Shown here: one piece after another, positions 1 to 5,611 of the stretch
How the letters are laid out: the number at the start of each line of letters is the position of its first letter
Numbering within the stretch: position 1 is the stretch's first letter
Assembly (NCBI GenBank): GCA_964012875.1
Contig: CAXGUU010000202.1
Coordinates: 1-6,193, forward strand
Direction of reading: 5' to 3'
DNA from: CAXGUU01 sp964012875
GTDB lineage: Bacteria; Pseudomonadota; Gammaproteobacteria; Ga0077536
DNA: 6,193 bases
Program-made: the position numbers and the translations under genes
The notes under the pieces: model-generated
The model's input: only the letters and a program-made list of their open reading frames with translations
Databases searched by the model: none
What the model was told of the DNA's origin: nothing

Positions 1-758
1 TGAGTAACGACGACGAAGAGGAGATCGTCATTCGCGGCAAGCGTATGAGCGATTTGATCGGCAACGTCTCGTTCGTCGACGGTATATTCCTGATGCTCCA
101 GGGGCGCCTGCCGGAACCGAATGAATCTCGCGTGCTTGACGCTTTGATGATCGCCTCAATCGAACACGGCATCGCGCCGCCGTCGATGGTGAGTCGATGT
201 TTCGCGTCCTACGGCACATCCTTACAGGTCGCTATAGGTGGCGCAGTCTTGTCATTTGGCGATCGCATGGGCGGACTCGGTGAGCAACTTGCGGTGTTGA
301 TGGTGGAGACTTTAACTGCGGGGCAGCGCGATCCCAATTCAATAGAAGATGACCAGCTGAAAACGATCGCGCACGAGGTTGTGACGGATTACGCGGCACG
401 GGGTGAGCGCCTGCCTGGCTATGGCATTCCTCTGCATGGTGCTGACCCGCGGGCGCCAGGGGTCCTCGCCGTCGCTAAACGAGAGCAGACCTTTGGCGCT
501 TATTGTCGGTTCGCAGCGTACTTGGGCGAGGCACTGGCCGAGTCCCGAAACGGCAAGGAGATACCCATGAACGTCGATGGCGTCAGCGCGGCGGTGATTC
601 TTGACCTGGGGTTTTCATGGCAGACCACGCGGATGTTTCTGATCACGGCCAGAACCGTCAGCGCGACAGCGCACTTCATTGAAGAGCAAGCACAAGATAC
701 AACCTGGCGACACATACCGGCGGCAGCGATCGATTACGGCGGAGAACAACCTGGCTGA
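1..758 (+). CDS. Citrate synthase-superfamily protein, citryl-CoA lyase-like (start codon cut at window edge)
   Basis: The frame is open from base 3, and bases 1-2 (TG) are the end of a start codon whose first base lies just outside. The protein is then 252 residues, beginning MSNDDEEEIVIRGKRM. An internal ATG at 45 would drop 15 residues that look like family sequence (IRGKRMSDLIGNVSF). The length of about 250 aa and the order of motifs match the short citryl-CoA lyase-like branch of the citrate synthase family, not full citrate synthase (about 430 aa). Visible landmarks (252-aa numbering) are GDRMGG near 87-92, PGYGIPLHGADPRAP near 139-153, NVDGVSA near 192-198, and ARTVSATAH near 217-225. 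The Asp of NVD and the late Arg are kept. The two catalytic histidine positions appear to be Met (about 90) and Ile (about 143), so the expected citryl-CoA chemistry is doubtful. The family acts in the cytoplasm on CoA thioesters. The gene converges on the aromatic operon, so a shared pathway is not shown. Confidence 0.8.
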   Translation, partial: SNDDEEEIVIRGKRMSDLIGNVSFVDGIFLMLQGRLPEPNESRVLDALMIASIEHGIAPPSMVSRCFASYGTSLQVAIGGAVLSFGDRMGGLGEQLAVLMVETLTAGQRDPNSIEDDQLKTIAHEVVTDYAARGERLPGYGIPLHGADPRAPGVLAVAKREQTFGAYCRFAAYLGEALAESRNGKEIPMNVDGVSAAVILDLGFSWQTTRMFLITARTVSATAHFIEEQAQDTTWRHIPAAAIDYGGEQPG

Positions 759-856
759 GAAATAGGAAATAGGGGCCAAGGAAATAGGGGACAGACCACA
801 TTTAGGCGTTCGCGGCACGTATAGAAAACGAGAAAACGTGGTCTGTCCCCTTTCTC
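759..856. repeat. Intergenic palindromic repeat element (GGGGACAGACCAC inverted repeat)
   Basis: Right after the stop codon at 756-758 come three copies of GAAATAGG (759-766, 766-773, 781-788), the last two extended to GAAATAGGGG. The third copy leads into GGGGACAGACCAC (787-799), whose exact reverse complement GTGGTCTGTCCCC lies at 838-850. The arms are 13 bp with a 38-nt loop (800-837), and imperfect pairing extends outward to 781/856 and inward by three further pairs after one mismatch. The loop holds a tandem AGAAAACG (823-830, 831-838). The element fills almost the whole gap between two converging genes. Palindromes with this core resemble dispersed REP-type elements mobilised by Y1 (REP-associated tyrosine) transposases in gammaproteobacteria. 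That assignment is from memory of such elements, and no transposase is present here. It may also act as a two-way transcription stop or mRNA 3'-end stabiliser, although no clear U-tract follows the stem. Confidence 0.7.
823..838 (+). repeat. Tandem 8-bp repeat AGAAAACG x2
   Basis: Two head-to-tail copies of AGAAAACG lie at 823-830 and 831-838, directly inside the right arm of the palindrome. The second copy ends on the first base of that arm. Its proximity to the arm suggests it belongs to the repeat element and arose by local duplication or slippage. Confidence 0.6.
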
Positions 857-864
857 CTCGTGAG

Positions 865-1851
865 CTAAAAAATCTTATGCTCCAGGAAGTCTTCAATCTC
901 GTTACCAAGCTGATGCTTGAGCGCTTGTTCATAGACAGCGAACCCCGCCATCACATCCTGCACGCCACTTCCGACTGACTTAAAGAGTGTAATTTGCTCA
1001 TCGTTGGCGCGCGCCGCTGTGCCCGCAAAAACCTTGGGTAGTTCAACGAACTTGGTGTCATCCCACAAGTTCGCTTGCAGCGCTGCATGTGAGTCACCGG
1101 ATTCTTCTTTAACACCGGCATAGGTATCGACCAGAATGCAATCAGCGTTACCGAACGCGGTCGGGTCGATTTCACGTAATTGTCCGCCGGTCGCGCCTAT
1201 AGAATTGACGTGTTGGCCTGGCTCCATCCATTCGCCGTGGTAGGCGATAAGATTATTTTGCCCGGTGGTGTTGGTCGCGACATTGACAATATCAACCCCG
1301 CTCACGGCGTCTTGTGCCGAGTCGACTGCCTCAATTGGGACGCCGAGTTTTTCGCCCATCTCGTTGGCGAAGCGCTGTCGGTTTGCTGGCGTTGGAGAAT
1401 ACACTTTGGCATGTTGGATATTTCGTATCGCACACACAGCTTCGAGGTTAGTGCGCCCCTCCAGGCCCGACCCAATGATGCCCACCGTGGTGGCATTCGT
1501 GCGCGCTTGATATCGGGTCGCGATGCCGGTGGTTGCGCCGGTACGGGCGCCGGTGAGGTAGGCGGCATCCATCATGCACAGAAGTTCGCCGCCCGCTTCA
1601 TCATAAATCAGGATGATGTAGCGCACCCCGTGCTGAACGGAACCATTAAAAATCTTGATACCCATTTTGCCGCTGTGCCTGAGTACGCAAGGCATCACGC
1701 GGAAAAAGCCATTTTGCGTTGCCAGATTCTGCCGCAGTGGCATTTCGACCTGGCCTTGAGCTTGCAGCTTAAGGCCGGATTCGATCACACCAATCATTTG
1801 CGACATGTCAGTGGCCGCGTAAACATCAGCCGGATTCAGAATGAGTGGCAT
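865..1851 (-). CDS. Ornithine cyclodeaminase/mu-crystallin-family NAD(P)-dependent oxidoreductase (alanine dehydrogenase/ketimine reductase-like)
   Basis: This 328-residue protein has the usual length for the OCD/mu-crystallin family. Visible features are an N-terminal substrate domain with R40 and R51 (GFFRVMP) and the conserved lysine K66 in MGIKIF, the family signature LTGARTGATTG (99-109), and a Rossmann nucleotide-binding loop GIIGSGLEGRTN (124-135). These are followed by HVNSIGATGGQLREIDP (214-230), where the family keeps its substrate/cofactor-facing loop. The acidic residue that ornithine cyclodeaminase uses in that loop (GGDCPGKTEL type) is not seen. The reaction is therefore more likely reduction or oxidation of an amino/imino acid than ornithine cyclisation; the substrate is unknown. 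The start ATG lies 8 bp after the stop of the DHDPS-like gene, and no purine-rich ribosome binding site precedes it, so translation is probably coupled. It is the last gene of the minus-strand operon, ending just before the palindromic repeat. Confidence 0.85.
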   Translation of the reverse strand: MPLILNPADVYAATDMSQMIGVIESGLKLQAQGQVEMPLRQNLATQNGFFRVMPCVLRHSGKMGIKIFNGSVQHGVRYIILIYDEAGGELLCMMDAAYLTGARTGATTGIATRYQARTNATTVGIIGSGLEGRTNLEAVCAIRNIQHAKVYSPTPANRQRFANEMGEKLGVPIEAVDSAQDAVSGVDIVNVATNTTGQNNLIAYHGEWMEPGQHVNSIGATGGQLREIDPTAFGNADCILVDTYAGVKEESGDSHAALQANLWDDTKFVELPKVFAGTAARANDEQITLFKSVGSGVQDVMAGFAVYEQALKHQLGNEIEDFLEHKIF

Positions 1852-1859
1852 GGATAGGC

Positions 1860-2882
1860 CTAGGAGGGATTGCGACCGAAGAAAAATTCGGCATCGTCAG
1901 GTGCATCGATTTCGAACCCGCTGGCTTTGAGCGCCGCGCGCAGCGGTTTCATTTGGCGGTCCACCAGGCGCATGGTCGGTGCGCGCAACGGGCCGCCATT
2001 AAAGCCCTGCAACCAACCCTGGTATTTCCACAGCATGCGATGGAGGAAATTGGATCCCGCCAACACGGCCATTGCCTGCATGCTCGCCTGTCGGCCTGGA
2101 AATAGCTTCCAATATTCGTCCATGGCTTCGTTGTTCCTGCCCTCACGAATGAGCGAGAAAATCTCAGGGATGCGCGGGCCGAAGTATTCGTAATTGCTCG
2201 TACCCATAAATTGAAGGTCGAGCAGGGTCGCCATTGGCAGGCCATTACCTTCGATCGGCTCGATGACAATGACCTGATCTCCAAAACGGTTGTATACGTC
2301 GACAAATCCACCCACCGAAGGCATGCCCCCCTCAGCTTTAATCGCCACGATGTTCGGGCAATCCTGCAGGAGCCTGCTAATCAGCTCAGGGCTGAATCCG
2401 GCAGAAGGGTGAATGCGCTCGAAACCCCACAGCGGTACCGGAAACAAGATCACGCCGAGTTCGGTCGCGTCACAAAAGGCCTTGGTATAGGTGTAAATTT
2501 CGTCGGTCGATTGCGGATAAAAGGTCGGCGGATAACCCAGTAACACCAACTCGGCACCACGCGTTTGCGTCATCTGAACAGCAGCGATGTTGTCTGCCAA
2601 AGAATTGAAGCTCGCGTGGTGGATAAGATGGAGCTTGCCTTGCGCCTCATCGGCGCCCACTTCGACAAACTGCGCGTATTCCTCCAGGGTCACCGCCACC
2701 TCTGAAACCATCAAGGTTCCCCAGAAGCCGTAATCGATTTCCAGGCGGATGTCGTGGCGGGTGGCAGCGTCGTTTAATGTCGATAAATCGGCACTGAAGG
2801 TCGGCGTGACGACATTGGCGGTGCCGTGCATCGTCTCCCACGCCCAGGCCCGCGCTTCGTGTTTTTCAAAAGATGGCTTCAT
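1860..2882 (-). CDS. DHDPS/N-acetylneuraminate lyase-family class I lyase or aldolase, divergent
   Basis: This 340-residue protein belongs to the (beta/alpha)8 dihydrodipicolinate synthase superfamily. The N-terminal part HGTANVVTPTFSADLSTL (19-36) matches the family opening. GTLMVSEVAVTLEEY (55-69) stands where GTTGE...LTLEE is expected. NIVAIKAEGG (177-186) carries the Schiff-base lysine K182. The usual YNxP motif before the lysine is FPVP (147-150), so the catalytic tyrosine is Phe, and the loop between it and K182 is about seven residues longer than in E. coli DapA. A C-terminal helical extension (about 260-340) makes it longer than DapA (292 aa). In a ring-cleavage operon the nearest functional analogy is the DHDPS-type hydratase-aldolases of naphthalene and phenanthrene degradation, which release pyruvate; true DapA activity is unlikely. 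The ATG at 2882 is the only start in the open frame. A weak GGA lies about 12 nt upstream. The gene starts 99 bp after the SDR gene and ends 8 bp before the OCD-family gene. Confidence 0.8.
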   Translation of the reverse strand: MKPSFEKHEARAWAWETMHGTANVVTPTFSADLSTLNDAATRHDIRLEIDYGFWGTLMVSEVAVTLEEYAQFVEVGADEAQGKLHLIHHASFNSLADNIAAVQMTQTRGAELVLLGYPPTFYPQSTDEIYTYTKAFCDATELGVILFPVPLWGFERIHPSAGFSPELISRLLQDCPNIVAIKAEGGMPSVGGFVDVYNRFGDQVIVIEPIEGNGLPMATLLDLQFMGTSNYEYFGPRIPEIFSLIREGRNNEAMDEYWKLFPGRQASMQAMAVLAGSNFLHRMLWKYQGWLQGFNGGPLRAPTMRLVDRQMKPLRAALKASGFEIDAPDDAEFFFGRNPS

Positions 2883-2981
2883 GTTGAGAAATGTCCGTTG
2901 CTTGTTGCCCTGAGGGCGCCCACAATCGCGGTCGAAATGAGATGAATGCCTGAATCGATCGGCAGTCTGTTAAAGCCCGAA

Positions 2982-3791
2982 TCACATGGTGAGTTTGAGG
3001 CCACCATCGACATAGATCGTTTGGCCCGTAATGTAATGCGAAGCGGGTGTGGCCAGCAGCACTGTAGCCTGGCCGATATCCTGTTCGTCGGCCCAATGGC
3101 CGAAGGGGATGCGTGCAGCGAATTCCGCGTCAACCTTCTCAGTGTTCGGTTCGCCGCGTTCGCTGGCGAGGTTGCCACGCACGGTTAACGACCCCGGCGT
3201 TTTCACGGCGCCGGGTGCGATCACATTCGCGGTCACACCAAATTCCGCTAGTTCGAGCGCGCACGAGCGCGTAAACGCTTCCATACCGCCTTTGCTGGCA
3301 TCGTAGTGGCCCATGCCGACATAGCTTTTCCAAGTATCGATGGACGATATATTAATCAGGCGCCCGTGTTTACCGGCAGCTTTTAAATGCGGCATAGCCG
3401 CACGCGTAAGTAAAAACACTCCGCGCAGGTTAACGCTCAACACCTGATCCCAGAGTTCGGTGGTCATCTCCGCAATCGGCGACATCGGATAGATTGCCGC
3501 GTTATTGACGACGATATCGAGCGTGCCAAATCTCGTTAGCGCAGTCTCTACAAGGTTATTGATGGCACTTTCGTCTGCCATATCGCAAGTGACGGCCAGC
3601 GCCTTGCCGCCGGCGTCTTCTATCATTTGCTGACAGATCGCATTCTCAGTTTCATCGACATCGGCAATGACCACTGCCGCACCCGTCAGTGCCAGATTCT
3701 GAGCAATACCGCGGCCAATCCCCTTGGCACCGCCGGTGACAATGGCGACACGACCGTTCAAATCAAATAAGGCTTGTGCGTTCTTGTTCAT
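2982..3791 (-). CDS. SDR-family NAD-dependent dehydrogenase, probable cis-dihydrodiol dehydrogenase
   Basis: This 269-residue classical short-chain dehydrogenase/reductase has all expected motifs: TGGAKGIG (19-26) for the dinucleotide, D44 at the end of strand 2 (IADVDE) favouring NAD over NADP, NNAA (96-99), catalytic N121, S150, Y163 and K167 (YDASK), the PG motif (193-194), and a C-terminal YVDGG. It has the FabG/glucose-1-dehydrogenase-like architecture. General SDR sequence does not specify substrate. The assignment to cis-dihydrodiol oxidation to a catechol rests on its place directly after the two oxygenase subunit genes and in an operon with an extradiol dioxygenase. It starts 15 bp after the beta-subunit stop, with GGAAG just upstream as ribosome binding site. 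The alternative is a generic alcohol or ketone dehydrogenase acting later in the pathway. Confidence 0.9.
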   Translation of the reverse strand: MNKNAQALFDLNGRVAIVTGGAKGIGRGIAQNLALTGAAVVIADVDETENAICQQMIEDAGGKALAVTCDMADESAINNLVETALTRFGTLDIVVNNAAIYPMSPIAEMTTELWDQVLSVNLRGVFLLTRAAMPHLKAAGKHGRLINISSIDTWKSYVGMGHYDASKGGMEAFTRSCALELAEFGVTANVIAPGAVKTPGSLTVRGNLASERGEPNTEKVDAEFAARIPFGHWADEQDIGQATVLLATPASHYITGQTIYVDGGLKLTM

Positions 3792-3795
3792 ACCG

Positions 3796-3800
3796 CTTCC
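3796..3800 (-). promoter_or_regulatory. Likely ribosome binding site of the SDR gene
   Basis: On the minus strand GGAAG precedes the ATG at 3791 by 4 nt, within the 15-bp gap after the beta-subunit stop codon. It is the clearest Shine-Dalgarno-like match among the internal starts of this operon and supports the chosen start. The spacing is on the short side. Confidence 0.45.
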
Positions 3801-3806
3801 AGGTGC

Positions 3807-4313
3807 CTAAGCAAAGATGGTGATGTTCTCGATGATGTCGTGGTCAAACAAGATCATGCGTTCGGTTAAGCGCCAGCGACCGTCTATGTTGATCCAATGG
3901 TCGTGACGCGCGCCAATAAACCAATGTTCTTCGAGACCCGGACGACTGCGGAATATCATGAAATTAGAATCAACTACGACATCGGTGTTGGTTGAACCTG
4001 CCAACAGTTTTACGTTGCTGACACTATGACGCATGCGTGACGGCGGTTCTTCTGCATGGGCCGAGCCGGTACGTAGCCGTGCGACGCGGAGCCCCATCGC
4101 GCCCCGATCTTCGTCAAAATGGGTCAGTAAATCCGGCTGGGTGAAATCCTCTTCATCGCGACCCAGGTTTTCTCGCACGGGCGCCCAATAGCGAATGTCG
4201 TCGCTCATGAGTTCGAGCCAGTCTTCAAAACGGCCGTTGTCGAGCAACCAATATTCGTCGATCAGCAGCGATTCGATTTCCAGGCGCAGCTGATGAGGGT
4301 CAGCAGTGCTCAT
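3807..4313 (-). CDS. Aromatic-ring-hydroxylating dioxygenase beta (small) subunit
   Basis: This is a 168-residue protein of the SnoaL/NTF2-like ring-hydroxylating dioxygenase beta family (usual length 160-190). Typical segments are the N-terminal EYWLLDNGRFEDWLELMSDD, then RYWAPVREN, the highly characteristic RVARLRTGSAHAEEPPSR followed by MRHSVSNV, and the C-terminal WRLTERMILFDHDII...NITIFA. The subunit carries no redox centre and packs with the alpha subunit, usually as an alpha3beta3 hexamer in the cytoplasm. The start at 4313 gives an ATGA overlap with the alpha stop codon, the common arrangement for coupled subunits. An upstream in-frame ATG at 4334 would add seven residues (MAQDDGA) and lengthen the overlap to 25 bp. 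Neither start has a strong ribosome binding site, so the choice rests on the overlap. The identity is clear; the substrate is not readable from this subunit. Confidence 0.9.
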   Translation of the reverse strand: MSTADPHQLRLEIESLLIDEYWLLDNGRFEDWLELMSDDIRYWAPVRENLGRDEEDFTQPDLLTHFDEDRGAMGLRVARLRTGSAHAEEPPSRMRHSVSNVKLLAGSTNTDVVVDSNFMIFRSRPGLEEHWFIGARHDHWINIDGRWRLTERMILFDHDIIENITIFA

Positions 4314-5566
4314 CGCGCCATCATCTTGCGCCATTTTTCGTACAGCCCAAATACGCCGATCTCAGTTGATGGCGGATGTATCAGGCCCGGTTTGTCTTCC
4401 ATGGTTTTGCCATGGCCGCGACCCATTTGATAGTTAAATGGGTACTGACTACGAACAGGTCCGCCCTGGAATTCCGCGATATCACCCCACGCGACGCCAT
4501 CATCCTGCTCAAATATGCCGGACGGCGAAAACGTTAATCCCATGGCCTTGCGCGTGATGTCGCGCACCGCTGGTGGCGCGTCGTTTTCGACCAGGCCATA
4601 AGAATAGATATAAATTTCTTTCGGCCCGTGCGGGTGCCAGATGCGTACCGTGGTGAAGCCTAAGAAAGACAAAATCGACATGTTGGGAAACACTGTACCG
4701 ACATGCACGGTTAGAATCAGATCGGCTTGTTCAGGCGTTAGGGTCTGCTTGGCCTCGCGGTGTAGTTGATCAAAAAACTGTTGCTGCGCTTCAGGCACAC
4801 CAGAAGACGGCGCATCAAAATTGATCCAACCATGGCCGTTACGACATTTCACTTCGAAGTCACGCACCCACGGGTTGTTACCGCGGTAGTCGCCCTCCGG
4901 TCCGAGGCCGATTTGCACCATCGAGCGATGCAAGGCGCCGGTGTGATAGTTATCACCACCAAATTGCTCGGCGGCGAGCTTCCAATTGCCACTCAGGCGC
5001 CAACGATGGCAACCCGGGAAGGCCATCATGCCGTTTTGGGAGCGGTTGAGGACGATATCCAAATACCAGGCCATCTCGCCGAGGTAGTCGATTAATGATT
5101 CTGCGTTCTGATCAAAATTGGCAAACACCAGGCCTCGATAAGACTCGACGCGCGACACCTCGATCAGCCCCCATTCGTCACGTTTGAGTTCGTTGTGGTA
5201 AGCGTTTTCGAGCTGGGGTACGCCGCGCAACTTACCCTGCGTGTCGTAAGACCAACCGTGATAAGGGCAACTAAACAAGCGCGCGTTGCCATGGTCGCGC
5301 CGGCATACCCGCATGCCACGATGACGGCACGAATTGATGAATACGCGCACCTGGCCGGTTTCATCGCGCACCATTATTACTGGCTCTGCCCCCATGAATG
5401 TGGTCAGGTAGTCGTGGACGTCGGGGATTTGGCTCTCGTGACCCACCATTAGCCAGCAGCGAGTGAAGATGCGCGTCATCTCCGCGTCATAGACAGCCTG
5501 TTCGCTGAATACCCGCGGACTGACAGTGCAGCGCTCAAGATCCACTAAATCGGCAAAGTTCTCCAT
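4310..5566 (-). CDS. Aromatic-ring-hydroxylating dioxygenase alpha (large, Rieske) subunit
   Basis: This 418-residue catalytic subunit of a Rieske non-haem iron oxygenase adds both atoms of O2 to an aromatic ring to give a cis-dihydrodiol. The N-terminal Rieske domain has C80-R-H82 and C100-PY-H103, 17 residues apart, binding the [2Fe-2S] cluster. The catalytic domain has NWK (194-196), then E200, bridging D205, H208 and H213 (DNYHTGALH), and the third iron ligand D356 in FEQDDGVAW. The VFPNMSILSF and RIWHPHGPKEIYIYSYGLV segments and the EQDDG motif resemble the biphenyl/toluene-type group. It is somewhat short for that group (about 450-460). ATG 5566 is the only start before the upstream in-frame stop, with a weak GGAA (5576-5579) 9 nt upstream. 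The beta gene overlaps its end. Electrons must come from a ferredoxin/reductase encoded elsewhere. The exact ring substrate is not determinable. Confidence 0.93.
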   Translation of the reverse strand: MENFADLVDLERCTVSPRVFSEQAVYDAEMTRIFTRCWLMVGHESQIPDVHDYLTTFMGAEPVIMVRDETGQVRVFINSCRHRGMRVCRRDHGNARLFSCPYHGWSYDTQGKLRGVPQLENAYHNELKRDEWGLIEVSRVESYRGLVFANFDQNAESLIDYLGEMAWYLDIVLNRSQNGMMAFPGCHRWRLSGNWKLAAEQFGGDNYHTGALHRSMVQIGLGPEGDYRGNNPWVRDFEVKCRNGHGWINFDAPSSGVPEAQQQFFDQLHREAKQTLTPEQADLILTVHVGTVFPNMSILSFLGFTTVRIWHPHGPKEIYIYSYGLVENDAPPAVRDITRKAMGLTFSPSGIFEQDDGVAWGDIAEFQGGPVRSQYPFNYQMGRGHGKTMEDKPGLIHPPSTEIGVFGLYEKWRKMMAR

Positions 5567-5611
5567 GGAGGCAAATTCCGGCTGCGAGTAAACGTCTGAG
5601 TATTTTTACGC

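Noticed and set aside
838..860. Classical Rho-independent terminator at the palindrome
   Set aside because: The stem is strong, but the loop is long (38 nt) and neither strand has a continuous U-tract after the stem, so I describe it as a repeat element with possible terminator function only.
1180..1857. Long open frame (225 codons) on the plus strand opposite the OCD-family gene
   Set aside because: The minus-strand gene has full family motifs over its entire length; the antisense translation resembles no family I recognise and is explained by codon bias of the real gene.
1862..1868. AGGAGG on the plus strand near 1862, and GGAGG at 5567
   Set aside because: They read as ribosome binding sites only on the plus strand, where no gene follows; the real genes run on the minus strand.
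1870..2543. Several plus-strand open frames opposite the DHDPS-like gene
   Set aside because: They overlap each other in different frames, show no recognisable motif, and lie opposite a well-supported gene.
2879..3178. Minus-strand open frames running from the SDR 3' end through the 99-bp gap
   Set aside because: They mostly shadow the SDR gene in another frame, and the short part unique to the gap shows no recognisable protein features.
5588..5609. Short inverted repeat GTAAA...TTTAC in the gap between the extradiol dioxygenase and alpha-subunit genes
   Set aside because: Only five base pairs around a 12-nt loop, with mismatches on both sides; expected by chance and too weak for a terminator or operator.
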